Assembly: GCA_045640165.1 (NCBI GenBank)
Contig: JAZUEK010000055.1
Coordinates: 1 to 15,045 of the forward strand
Source: RGIG426 sp045640165
GTDB taxonomy: Bacteria; Bacillota; Clostridia; Oscillospirales; Acutalibacteraceae
Length of the DNA stretch: 15,045 nt
Reading direction: 5' to 3'
In this document: positions 7,405 through 14,295 of the stretch, in pieces
Layout: every line of letters starts with the position of its first letter
Position numbering within the stretch: position 1 is the stretch's first letter
Notes under the pieces: model-generated
The model's database searches: none
What the model was told of the DNA's origin: nothing
What the model saw: the letters and a program-made list of their open reading frames with translations, nothing else
Position numbers and translations under genes: made by a program

Positions 7405-8190
7405 ATGAAAAAACAAATTTTGGCTGTTCTCGCGGCAGGATGCCTGTTTCTTGGCGGTTGCGGCGAACGGCAATCGCCCGAAAAAACGTTGCCGCAACCC
7501 ACACCGCCGGCGCGAACACTTTTGGTCGTTCCCGTCGCGCAATCCTGCGCCCAAGCGTTTTTGCTGTTTCGCATGGCAAACGACGGCGATCTCGCGCTTT
7601 CCGTCTATCCGCGCGAAACCGTATTTCCGTTGAAAACGACGGAGCAAGAACCGCTTTTTGCCCTCTTTGGCGAGGGCGGCGCAATGGGATTTGCCGAAAC
7701 ACTCGCCGCGTTCCGAGAAAACAGCATTCCCGTTGACCGTATACTTTCGGTCGACGTCTCTGATGCCGACAGCGGATTTTACGCGCTGTTGTCCCAAGCA
7801 GGAAACAATTTGCTCTTTACAAATCCGCCCTCTTTCGTGTATACTGTGTGTAACGTCCGAGCAAGCGAAACGGCGGTGGCAATCTCCGCCGCCGACTTGC
7901 GACATATTTTAGCAATTTCCGTGGAAAATTTCGACCGTCCTGCCGACTATGCGCTCTTGCGACAAATCGTTGCACGCGCCGTTGTCGCCACGGTCGCCGC
8001 CGCCTTTTCGGACGAGGCGGATGCCGCTTTTGCGGCGCTTTCATCCATCGGCAACTCCTCCTTAACTCCTGCCGATCGCTCTGCATTTTCGGCATTATTT
8101 TCCCCCTCGCCGCGCGTGCGTTTGCGGCCGCTTTCGGGGGAATTTGTCGGTAGGCGCACACGCTTGCGCTTTTATCCACAAGTACCGTAG
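7405..8190 (+). CDS. lipoprotein resembling a degenerate LytR-CpsA-Psr (LCP) domain
   Basis: A 261-aa secreted protein. It has a short type II signal peptide with lipobox LGGC, so Cys19 would be lipidated and the protein anchored to the outer face of the membrane. After a Pro-rich spacer, residues about 38-118 follow the pattern of LCP glycopolymer ligases: a strand-rich TLLVVPV, then LALSVYPRET (63-72, compare SIPRDT), GEGGA (89-93) and IPVDRILSVDV (108-118, compare the usual 'GIPVDHYVVVDF'). The conserved Asp after Arg is Glu here, and the later LCP arginines are not evident. Start: ATG with AAGGGACG upstream. An 18-base gap leads to the dockerin/CAP gene, suggesting co-transcription. If LCP-related, it may be inactive or divergent; otherwise it is an unknown lipoprotein. 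Confidence 0.7.
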   Translation: MKKQILAVLAAGCLFLGGCGERQSPEKTLPQPTPPARTLLVVPVAQSCAQAFLLFRMANDGDLALSVYPRETVFPLKTTEQEPLFALFGEGGAMGFAETLAAFRENSIPVDRILSVDVSDADSGFYALLSQAGNNLLFTNPPSFVYTVCNVRASETAVAISAADLRHILAISVENFDRPADYALLRQIVARAVVATVAAAFSDEADAAFAALSSIGNSSLTPADRSAFSALFSPSPRVRLRPLSGEFVGRRTRLRFYPQVP

Positions 8191-8208
8191 TATCCGGAGG
8201 GATTTTGT

Positions 8209-9411
8209 ATGCGTTTTATCTCAAAACAAGGATTGGCACTGCTCGCCGTTTTCGGCGTGCTGTGTTCGCTGTGCGCGTTCCCCGTCGCGGCACAAGAAAC
8301 GGCCACCGAGACCGTCACCACCGCTCTCTCCGACGTAACGGGCGACGCCAACAACGACGGCGTTTTTAACGCCAAAGACGTGCTTATGACACGCAAGTTT
8401 CTGGCGGATTTACTTCCGTCCATCAACCTCGTTGCCGCCGACCTCAACAACGACGCCGTCGTCAATATGAAAGACGTGCTTTTGATGCGACTTATGCTCG
8501 CCGGCTACGAGGTGAAAAACGGCACGGTTTCGACCACCAAGCGCCCCACAACCACCACCAAAAAGCCGACTACAACGACGAAAAAACCCACAACCACCAC
8601 GAAAAAACCGACCACCACCGTGGCTTCGCCGTTTACAACGCAACAGCAAAAAATCTTAACGCTCGTCAATGCGGAGCGCAAAAAAGCCGGCTTGACCGCG
8701 CTTCAATTAGATGAAAAAGCCTGCGCCGCCGCGAACGTCCGCGCCAAAGAGGTGCCGATTGTGTTCGATCACGTGCGCCCGAACGGAAAATCCAGTTTTA
8801 CCGCGCTTGACGAAGCCGGCGTCAGCTATATCTCTGCCGGTGAAAACATCGCCAAAGGCTATCTGACCGCCGAAGACGTAATGACCGGTTGGATGAACTC
8901 CGAAGGTCACAAAGCCAACATCCTCACCGCGAGTTTCACCCACATCGGCGTGGGCTATGACAAGACCACCCACAGTTGGGTGCAGTTGTTCTTCACCAAA
9001 ACCGGCTCGACCTTCCCTGCCGACCCGACCACCACGGCGAAGATGACGAACGACTTGCTTACCGCGATTAACAAAGCGCGCACCGCCAAAGGCTTAAAGG
9101 CGTTCACCACCTCGACGGCGCTCAAAAACGCCGCCACCACTCTCGCCAAAGAACAGGGCAAACTCGGCAAAATGTCGTTCACACGACCGGACGGAAGCAA
9201 GTATACCACCGTTTTGGACCAAAACGGCATTTCCTATAAATCCGTCAACAACCACGTCGGCTTCTGCGCCGCGTGCAAAACGCTGACCGACGCGCTGAAC
9301 ATCTGGGCGCCGAGCGGTGATTACAGCGAATGGTTGGTCAGCGGCTATAGCCGTATCGGCATCGGTTATGACGAAACCACCGGCTACTGGTCAATTTTAA
9401 CGCTCAACTAA
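8209..9411 (+). CDS. secreted dockerin protein with two CAP (SCP/PR-1-like) domains
   Basis: A 400-aa exported protein. A signal peptide ends near AFPVAA (residue 28). A type I dockerin follows (about 43-100) with two calcium-loop repeats, DANNDGVFNAKD (46-57) and DLNNDAVVNMKD (78-89). A Thr/Lys/Pro linker (about 109-138) leads to two CAP domains. CAP1 (about 143-265) keeps H188, AGEN (E212) and EGHKANIL (H234). CAP2 (about 279-399) aligns throughout but has Phe, His and Tyr at those positions, so it is probably not catalytic. The dockerin implies docking to a cohesin on a cell-surface or cellulosome-like scaffold, although no cohesin is in the window. The role of bacterial CAP domains is poorly defined. 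Start ATG follows GGAGG at about 8-nt spacing; a terminator follows the stop. Confidence 0.92.
   Translation: MRFISKQGLALLAVFGVLCSLCAFPVAAQETATETVTTALSDVTGDANNDGVFNAKDVLMTRKFLADLLPSINLVAADLNNDAVVNMKDVLLMRLMLAGYEVKNGTVSTTKRPTTTTKKPTTTTKKPTTTTKKPTTTVASPFTTQQQKILTLVNAERKKAGLTALQLDEKACAAANVRAKEVPIVFDHVRPNGKSSFTALDEAGVSYISAGENIAKGYLTAEDVMTGWMNSEGHKANILTASFTHIGVGYDKTTHSWVQLFFTKTGSTFPADPTTTAKMTNDLLTAINKARTAKGLKAFTTSTALKNAATTLAKEQGKLGKMSFTRPDGSKYTTVLDQNGISYKSVNNHVGFCAACKTLTDALNIWAPSGDYSEWLVSGYSRIGIGYDETTGYWSILTLN
8541..8622 (+). repeat. repeats encoding the PTTTTKK linker
   Basis: About three to four tandem copies of a 7-residue unit (PTTTTKK, 21 nt) join the dockerin to CAP1. Synonymous Thr codons (aca, acc, acg, act) and Lys/Pro codons differ between copies, so the repeat is conserved at protein rather than DNA level. 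Such linkers are typical of extracellular modular proteins and are likely flexible and O-glycosylated. Confidence 0.85.
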
Positions 9412-9422
9412 CCCGTATTTTT

Positions 9423-9460
9423 GCCGCACCTCAAAAAAATTGGGGTGCGGCTCTTTTTTT
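9423..9460 (+). terminator. intrinsic terminator after the dockerin/CAP gene
   Basis: GCCGCACCTC (9423-9432) pairs with GGGGTGCGGC (9442-9451), 10 bp including one G-U, then CTTTTTTT. It separates the secreted-protein pair from the tRNA cluster. Confidence 0.92.
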
Positions 9461-9473
9461 GTGAAAATATTGC

Positions 9474-9502
9474 TTGACACAGTCTTCCTCGTGTGGTATT
9501 AT
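9474..9502 (+). promoter_or_regulatory. sigma-A promoter of the tRNA cluster
   Basis: TTGACA (9474-9479), a 17-base spacer and TATTAT (9497-9502) lie 28 bases before the first tRNA gene. Confidence 0.88.
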
Positions 9503-9530
9503 AACCTTTGCCTGAATTTTGGGAATAAAT

Positions 9531-9604
9531 GCGGGTGTAGCTCAATGGTAGAGCCCCAGCCTTCCAAGCTGGTTGCGTGGGTTCGATTCCCATCACCCGC
9601 TCCA
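9531..9604 (+). tRNA. tRNA-Gly (TCC)
   Basis: The acceptor GCGGGTG pairs with CACCCGC, discriminator T, and CCA is encoded. The anticodon stem CCAGC/GCTGG encloses CTTCCAA, anticodon TCC, reading GGA/GGG. The T-arm contains GTTCGATTC. It is the first of four tRNAs in the cluster. Confidence 0.97.
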
Positions 9605-9615
9605 CTTTTGAACTT

Positions 9616-9692
9616 GCGCCTGTAGCTCAGCTGGATAGAGCATCTGCCTTCTAAGCAGAGGGCCAGGGGTTCGAGTCCCTTCAGGCGCGCCA
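9616..9692 (+). tRNA. tRNA-Arg (TCT)
   Basis: The acceptor GCGCCTG pairs with CAGGCGC, discriminator G, CCA encoded. The anticodon stem TCTGC/GCAGA encloses CTTCTAA, anticodon TCT, reading AGA/AGG. It lies 11 bases after tRNA-Gly. Confidence 0.97.
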
Positions 9693-9695
9693 TAT

Positions 9696-9773
9696 GGTGG
9701 GTGTAGCTCAGTTGGTTAGAGTGCCAGGTTGTGGCCCTGGAGGTCGTGGGTTCGACTCCCATCACCCACCCCA
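9696..9773 (+). tRNA. tRNA-His (GTG)
   Basis: The acceptor GTGGGTG pairs with CACCCAC. An extra 5' G (9696) faces discriminator C73 (9770), the genome-encoded G-1 typical of tRNA-His. The loop TTGTGGC gives anticodon GTG. CCA is encoded. It lies 3 bases after tRNA-Arg. Confidence 0.97.
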
Positions 9774-9776
9774 TTT

Positions 9777-9850
9777 TGGGATGTAGTCTAGTGGTAGGAC
9801 AGCAGACTTTGACTCTGCCCGTGCAAGTTCGATTCTTGCCATCCCAGCCA
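9777..9850 (+). tRNA. tRNA-Gln (TTG)
   Basis: The acceptor TGGGATG pairs with CATCCCA, discriminator G, CCA encoded. The stem GCAGA/TCTGC encloses CTTTGAC, anticodon TTG. It lies 3 bases after tRNA-His and directly before a terminator. Confidence 0.97.
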
Positions 9851-9851
9851 A

Positions 9852-9890
9852 GAAAAGCCGGTTGCTTTTGCAACCGGCTTTTCCTTTTTC
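9852..9890 (+). terminator. intrinsic terminator of the tRNA cluster
   Basis: A perfect 14-bp stem, GAAAAGCCGGTTGC (9852-9865) with GCAACCGGCTTTTC (9870-9883), has a TTTT loop and is followed by CTTTTTCCC. Confidence 0.93.
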
Positions 9891-9933
9891 CCTTTCTGTT
9901 TTCTAATTCTTAATTTTTAATTGTCATTTCCCC

Positions 9934-9961
9934 TTGCAATTATCAAAAAAAGGGGTATAAT
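9934..9961 (+). promoter_or_regulatory. promoter of galE
   Basis: TTGCAA (9934-9939), a 16-base spacer and a perfect TATAAT (9956-9961) lie 39 bases before the galE start codon. Confidence 0.8.
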
Positions 9962-10000
9962 GGGTTTTGTAGCATAATCGCTTAAAGGAGGATTTTTCCA

Positions 10001-11014
10001 ATGACTATTTTAACCACCGGCGGCTGCGGCTATATCGGCAGCCACACCTGCGTTGAGCTGCTCAACGCCGGCTACGACGTTATCGTTGTGGACAACCACG
10101 ACAACTCCAGCCCCGAGGCGCTTCGCCGCGTTCGCAAAATCACCGGCAAAGACCTCAAAGAATACGATATCGACATCCGCGATAAAGAAGCCCTGCGTAA
10201 GGTCTTCCAAGAGAACAAAATCGACGCGGTCATCCACTTCGCCGGCTCCAAAGCCGTCGGCGAATCGGTGAAACTGCCCCTCAAATATTACGACAACAAC
10301 ATCGGCGGCGCGGTTGCTCTGCTCGAAGTGATGGCGGAAGAGGGTTGCAAACGTCTGGTGTTCAGTTCGTCCGCTACCGTTTACGGCGACCTCAACCCGT
10401 CTCCGCTGAACGAGGAAATGCCGCTCGGCGACACCACCAACCCCTACGGTGCGACCAAAGCCATGATTGAGCGCATTCTGAAAGACCTCTGCATCTCCGA
10501 TCCGGACTGGTCGGTGGTGCTTCTGCGCTACTTCAACCCGATTGGCGCGCACGCGTCCGGCCTCATCGGCGAAGACCCGAACGGCATCCCGAACAACCTG
10601 ATGCCCTACATCTCCCAGGTCGCGGTCGGCAAACTGCCGCAGCTGTCCGTCTTCGGTAACGACTACGACACGCCGGACGGCACCGGTGTGCGCGACTATA
10701 TCCACGTTGTGGACCTGGCGCGCGGCCACGTGAAAGCCGTCGCCTACGCCGCCGATCATCAGGGTGCCGAGATCTTCAACCTCGGCACCGGCCGTGGCTA
10801 CAGCGTGCTCGAGATGGTTGCCGCGTTCGAAAAAGCGAGCGGTGCCAAAGTCCCCTATGCCATCAAACCGCGCCGCGAGGGCGACCTTGCAAGCGTGTTC
10901 TCCAACCCGACCAAAGCGCGCGAGGTCCTCGGTTGGCAGGCGGAGTTCGGCATCGAAGAGATGTGCCGCGACGCGTGGAACTGGCAGTCCCACAACCTGA
11001 ACGGTTACAAATAA
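10001..11014 (+). CDS. galE: UDP-glucose 4-epimerase
   Basis: A 337-aa short-chain dehydrogenase/reductase-type epimerase that interconverts UDP-glucose and UDP-galactose in the cytoplasm, for galactose use and surface polysaccharide precursors. The NAD-binding GGCGYIG (7-13) is at the N terminus. The catalytic site shows FSSSATVYG (121-129), with Y149 and K153 in NPYGATK, the same numbering as E. coli GalE. RYFNPIGAH (176-184) and NLGTGRGYSVLE (260-271) are further family marks. Length is normal. The ATG follows AAAGGAGGA at 8-nt spacing. The gene has its own promoter and terminator, so it is probably monocistronic. Its third codon positions are markedly C/G-rich, consistent with high expression. 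Confidence 0.96.
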   Translation: MTILTTGGCGYIGSHTCVELLNAGYDVIVVDNHDNSSPEALRRVRKITGKDLKEYDIDIRDKEALRKVFQENKIDAVIHFAGSKAVGESVKLPLKYYDNNIGGAVALLEVMAEEGCKRLVFSSSATVYGDLNPSPLNEEMPLGDTTNPYGATKAMIERILKDLCISDPDWSVVLLRYFNPIGAHASGLIGEDPNGIPNNLMPYISQVAVGKLPQLSVFGNDYDTPDGTGVRDYIHVVDLARGHVKAVAYAADHQGAEIFNLGTGRGYSVLEMVAAFEKASGAKVPYAIKPRREGDLASVFSNPTKAREVLGWQAEFGIEEMCRDAWNWQSHNLNGYK

Positions 11015-11023
11015 GATTTCTCG

Positions 11024-11059
11024 AAAGCGGGAGGGTTTCCCTCCCGCTTTTTTCTTTTT
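11024..11059 (+). terminator. intrinsic terminator after galE
   Basis: AAAGCGGGAGGG (11024-11035) pairs perfectly with CCCTCCCGCTTT (11039-11050), with a TTT loop, followed by TTTCTTTTT. It ends only 12 bases before the next start codon. Confidence 0.9.
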
Positions 11060-11071
11060 GGAGGTGTCCGT

Positions 11072-11791
11072 ATGGCTCACGATTTGCAATCCATTCTCCC
11101 CCAAATCCAAGCGGCGATGAAACGGTACGATATGATTTCCCCCGGCGACAAACTCTGTGTCGGCGTGTCCGGCGGCAAAGACTCGCTCGTGCTTCTTTGC
11201 GCCCTTGCGCGCATTCGGCAGTTTTACGACGTACCGTTTTCGCTTTGCGCCGTCACGCTCGACCCCTGCTTTTTTGGAGAAGCGGACTATGCCGCCGTCG
11301 AGGAACTGTGTCAGGCGCTCGACGTGCCGTATACCGTAAAACGCACGCGGCTTTGGGAAGTTATCAAGGAGCAAGGGCAAGCCGCCCATCCGTGTAGTCT
11401 GTGTGCCAAAATGCGGCGCGGCGCGCTCCACAAAGCCGCCAAAGAACTCGGCTGCAACGTCGTCGCCCTCGGTCATCACAAAGACGATGCCGCCGAAACG
11501 TTTTTTATGAACCTCACCGCCGGCGCGACCCTCGGTTGTTTTTCGCCGAAAACCTATCTCGACCGCAGCGACCTTACACTCATCCGCCCGTTGCTCTTCT
11601 TGAGCGAAGCGGAAGTCGCCGCTGTCGCCGATTTTGAACAAATCCCCGTCGTCAAATCCGCCTGCCCGGTGGACGGCAACACCAATCGCGCCGCCGCCAA
11701 GAAAGCGCTCGCCGACCTGTCCGCAACCTACGGCGATATGGGCGACAAAATCGAACAAGCACTCCAAAAAGCCGAAATGTGTGGTTGGTAA
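11072..11791 (+). CDS. TtcA-type tRNA 2-thiocytidine synthetase (PP-loop ATPase)
   Basis: A 239-aa member of the TtcA/TilS PP-loop family. The ATP pyrophosphatase motif is SGGKDS (33-38). Cys108 and Cys111 form a CSLC motif and Cys198 lies in KSACP, which matches the three cysteines that hold the [4Fe-4S] cluster in TtcA rather than the lysidine synthetase pattern. GHHKDDAAET (134-143) is also a family mark. The likely role is ATP-dependent thiolation of a tRNA base, C32 if it is orthologous to TtcA. The start ATG follows GGAGGTG. No promoter was seen between the galE terminator and this gene, so it may depend on read-through. Clostridial paralogues are diverse, so the exact substrate is uncertain. 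Confidence 0.82.
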   Translation: MAHDLQSILPQIQAAMKRYDMISPGDKLCVGVSGGKDSLVLLCALARIRQFYDVPFSLCAVTLDPCFFGEADYAAVEELCQALDVPYTVKRTRLWEVIKEQGQAAHPCSLCAKMRRGALHKAAKELGCNVVALGHHKDDAAETFFMNLTAGATLGCFSPKTYLDRSDLTLIRPLLFLSEAEVAAVADFEQIPVVKSACPVDGNTNRAAAKKALADLSATYGDMGDKIEQALQKAEMCGW

Positions 11792-11842
11792 CCATATTTT
11801 GTGGTTTTTTCGGATTTTTTCTTGATATTTTGTGTTTTTCTC

Positions 11843-11871
11843 TTTACAATTGCGCGCGAATTCGTTATAAT
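11843..11871 (+). promoter_or_regulatory. sigma-A promoter of the proC operon
   Basis: TTTACA (11843-11848), a 17-base spacer and a perfect TATAAT (11866-11871) lie 30 bases before the proC ATG. Confidence 0.88.
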
Positions 11872-11901
11872 AAGAAAGATAGTTGAAAGAGGTGAGCGAA
11901 A

Positions 11902-12708
11902 ATGCGTATCGGATTTTTGGGTGCCGGCAATATGGCCGGCGCGATGATTCGCGGTCTGCGTGCCAAAGGGCACGAAGCCGACAACGTCGCCGCTTACGAC
12001 GTTGCCGCCGATAAATTAGCGGCGCTCAACGCCGATTGCGGATTGACGGTCGCCGCTTCCGCCTCCGATCTCATTTCCCGTTCGGACGTGGTGGTGCTCG
12101 CCGTTAAGCCCCAAATGCTCAAAGAGGCGCTCGCCGATTTGAAACCCGTTCTTGCAAGCGCCGATCCGCTGATTATTTCCATCGCCGCAGGAACGCCGCT
12201 TAAAACGCTCGCTTCCCTGTGCGGTGACGATCGCCGCCTTATCCGCGTGATGCCCAACTTAAACGCTACGGTGGGCGAAGCGATGTCCGCGTTCTGCGGA
12301 AACAGCCTCGTCACCGCTTCCGATTATGAAGCCGCCGAATCCATTCTTTGCGCGTTCGGCAAAGCCGTCCGCTTGCCGGAAGAGCAATTCTCCGCTTACT
12401 CGGCGCTAGCCGGCTGTTCCCCTGCTTACTCTATGCTGTATATGGACGCGCTCGTGTCCGCCGGTGTGAATGCCGGTATCGACCCCGACGTCGCCAAAGC
12501 CGTCGTGGCGCAAGCGGTGCTCGGAACGGCGAAACTGCTCGCCGCCTCGCCCGATTCCCCCGAAACGTGGATTGAGCGCGTCTGCTCCCCCGGCGGAACA
12601 ACGATTGAGGGCGTCAAAGTCCTGCGTGCCGAAAACGTCGGCGACGCGGTGAAAGCCGCCGCCGAAGCCTCCATTCGCCGCGACGAGGAACTCGCGAAAG
12701 CCCATTAA
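11902..12708 (+). CDS. proC: pyrroline-5-carboxylate reductase
   Basis: A 268-aa enzyme for the last step of proline synthesis, the NAD(P)H-dependent reduction of 1-pyrroline-5-carboxylate. The N terminus carries the nucleotide-binding GFLGAGNMAGA (4-14). RVMPN (115-119) and the C-terminal family signature SPGGTTIEG (229-237) are intact. Length is normal. The start ATG follows GAAAGAGGTG. It is the first gene of a four-gene unit; rsmD begins 12 bases after its stop, with a ribosome site overlapping that gap. Confidence 0.95.
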   Translation: MRIGFLGAGNMAGAMIRGLRAKGHEADNVAAYDVAADKLAALNADCGLTVAASASDLISRSDVVVLAVKPQMLKEALADLKPVLASADPLIISIAAGTPLKTLASLCGDDRRLIRVMPNLNATVGEAMSAFCGNSLVTASDYEAAESILCAFGKAVRLPEEQFSAYSALAGCSPAYSMLYMDALVSAGVNAGIDPDVAKAVVAQAVLGTAKLLAASPDSPETWIERVCSPGGTTIEGVKVLRAENVGDAVKAAAEASIRRDEELAKAH

Positions 12709-12720
12709 AGGAGTGATCCT

Positions 12721-13263
12721 ATGCGCGTCATTACCGGCTCCGCCCGTGGAACGGCACTCAAAACGCTGGACGGCGAGGAGATTACTCGCCCCACCGGCGA
12801 CCGCGTGAAACAAGCGCTGTTCAACGCCCTGCAATTCGACATTGAGGGCCGCTCGATTCTCGATTTGTTCGCCGGAAGCGGCCAACTCGGCATCGAAGCG
12901 TTAAGCCGCGGTGCCGCCGACTGCGTGTTTGTCGAGCGCGACCTAAACGCCGCCGAAGTGGTGAAGCAAAACCTCAAAGCCGCAAAACTGTTTTCGCAGG
13001 CGCACGTGCTCACCGCCGACGCCGTTACGTTTGCGCGCAACACCGCCGACCGGTTCGACATCGTGTTTCTCGATCCGCCTTACGCTTCCGATTTGATTGA
13101 AGAGACCCTGCCGCTTCTCTGCGACAAGATAAAGAAAAACGGCACCGCCGTGTGCGAAACGGACGCCGAAAAAGAGTTGCCCAACACGTTCGGCTCGCTC
13201 TCGCTCGTCCGCCGCGCCAAATATGGAAAAACGCTGTTGTGGTTTTACCGCAAAGAGGAGTGA
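12721..13263 (+). CDS. rsmD: 16S rRNA (guanine(966)-N(2))-methyltransferase
   Basis: A 180-aa SAM-dependent methyltransferase of the RsmD family that modifies G966 (E. coli numbering) of 16S rRNA. Visible are the N-terminal MRVITGSARG, ITRPTGDRVK (21-30), the SAM-binding DLFAGSGQLGIEALSRG (48-64), the acidic strand end VERD (71-74) and the catalytic DPPY (118-121). Ribosome site: AAAGGAGTG. The stop is 4 bases before coaD, and the rsmD-coaD pairing is a common Firmicutes arrangement that supports both calls. Confidence 0.95.
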   Translation: MRVITGSARGTALKTLDGEEITRPTGDRVKQALFNALQFDIEGRSILDLFAGSGQLGIEALSRGAADCVFVERDLNAAEVVKQNLKAAKLFSQAHVLTADAVTFARNTADRFDIVFLDPPYASDLIEETLPLLCDKIKKNGTAVCETDAEKELPNTFGSLSLVRRAKYGKTLLWFYRKEE

Positions 13264-13267
13264 TACT

Positions 13268-13741
13268 ATGCAAATCGCCGTCTGCCCGGGCAGTTTTGAC
13301 CCCATCACGCTCGGTCACCTCGACATCATCCGCCGCGCATCCGAACTCTTCGACCACGTCGTGGTGCTTGTCGTGCAAAACGCCGGCAAAACCCCGATGT
13401 TCTCGCTTGAAGAACGCGTGGAACTGATTAAACGCGTAACCGGCGACTTCAAAAACGTGGAAGTTGACTGTTTCCACGGCTTGCTCGTCGATTATATGAA
13501 AGAACGCGGCGCTTCGGTTATTGTAAAAGGCCTGCGCGCTATGTCCGACTTCGAATACGAATTCCAGATGGCGCTCACCAACCGCCAACTTTACCCCGAA
13601 GCCGAAACCGTGTTCTTGACCTCGTCCGTCGAACGGATGTACCTCTCTTCCAGCCTCGTTAAGCAAATTGCACAGTTTGGCGGAGACATCTCCGCTTTGG
13701 TTCCCCCGCAAATCATTCCGGACATTATGTCCAAAAACTGA
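13268..13741 (+). CDS. coaD: phosphopantetheine adenylyltransferase
   Basis: A 157-aa nucleotidyltransferase that makes dephospho-CoA from 4'-phosphopantetheine and ATP, the penultimate step of CoA synthesis. PGSFDPITLGH (7-17) contains the TxGH nucleotide-binding motif. VKGLR (86-90) and YLSSSLVKQIAQFGGD (125-140) are family marks. I used the ATG at 13268, behind GAGGAG, because the product then begins with the canonical MQIAVCPGSFDP; an upstream in-frame start would lie inside rsmD. Length is typical. Confidence 0.96.
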   Translation: MQIAVCPGSFDPITLGHLDIIRRASELFDHVVVLVVQNAGKTPMFSLEERVELIKRVTGDFKNVEVDCFHGLLVDYMKERGASVIVKGLRAMSDFEYEFQMALTNRQLYPEAETVFLTSSVERMYLSSSLVKQIAQFGGDISALVPPQIIPDIMSKN

Positions 13742-13755
13742 AAGGAAGATGTAAA

Positions 13756-14232
13756 ATGACCGTAGAAGAACTCTTAGACAAAATTGACGACATGGTGGAC
13801 AAAGCCTTTTCCGTTCCGCTGAGCAAAGGCAAATGCATGGTCGACGCCGATGAACTCCGCGACATTCTCGATGATATTCGCGCCCACCTGCCGAGCGAAA
13901 TTCGCCAGGCGAAAGCCATTGTCGGCGACCGCAACGACATCATCGACGATGCCAAACGCGAGGCCGAAGACATCATCCGCAAAGCGGAAGATCGCGCGCG
14001 CGCCCTCGTCTCCGAGGAAGAGATTGTGAAACAGTCTCAACAGAAAGCCACCGAACTGCTCAACCAGTCCCAGCAAAAATCGCGCGAGATGCGCCGCTCG
14101 GCCAACGATTTCGCCGAAGATTTGCTCAAACGCACCGAGGATGCGCTCGGCGAGCGTCTGCAGGAAGTGCGCCAAGCCCGTCAGGCTCTGCGCAAACCGG
14201 CTCAAATCGAAACCCCCGACGCGCAGGAGTAA
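13756..14232 (+). CDS. conserved coiled-coil protein of unknown function
   Basis: A 158-aa highly charged, soluble protein with no signal peptide or membrane segment. Residues about 3-55 look globular or helical; from about 55 to 150 the sequence is almost continuous helix rich in Glu, Lys, Arg, Gln and Ala, consistent with a long coiled coil. Similar short proteins lie after coaD in many Clostridia and are often labelled 'ATPase', but no Walker motif is present here. They somewhat resemble the b/E-type stalks of rotary ATPases or DivIVA-like scaffolds, which is composition rather than proven homology. The ATG follows AAAGGAAG; the gap to coaD is 14 bases and a terminator follows, so it is the last gene of the proC operon. 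Confidence 0.8.
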   Translation: MTVEELLDKIDDMVDKAFSVPLSKGKCMVDADELRDILDDIRAHLPSEIRQAKAIVGDRNDIIDDAKREAEDIIRKAEDRARALVSEEEIVKQSQQKATELLNQSQQKSREMRRSANDFAEDLLKRTEDALGERLQEVRQARQALRKPAQIETPDAQE

Positions 14233-14261
14233 TTTCCACCGCGTAAAATCAAGGAAAAAGC

Positions 14262-14295
14262 CAGCCTCTCACCACCGTGAGAGGCTGATTTTTTT
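14262..14295 (+). terminator. intrinsic terminator of the proC-rsmD-coaD operon
   Basis: CAGCCTCTCAC (14262-14272) pairs perfectly with GTGAGAGGCTG (14277-14287), with a CACC loop, followed by ATTTTTTT. Confidence 0.94.

Noticed and set aside
8541..8622. Possible CRISPR-like or satellite repeat
   Set aside because: It is in frame inside a coding region, varies at synonymous sites, and encodes a Thr/Lys/Pro linker.
9408..9873. Short open frames overlapping the tRNA cluster on both strands
   Set aside because: They are translations of tRNA genes; the minus-strand products with repeated GxxxT and LSY patterns are the familiar spurious peptides of antisense tRNA.
10010..11767. Long minus-strand open frame (585 codons) opposite galE and the ttcA-like gene
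   Set aside because: It has no ribosome site or domain, and it crosses the galE terminator. It mirrors codon bias of the true plus-strand genes.
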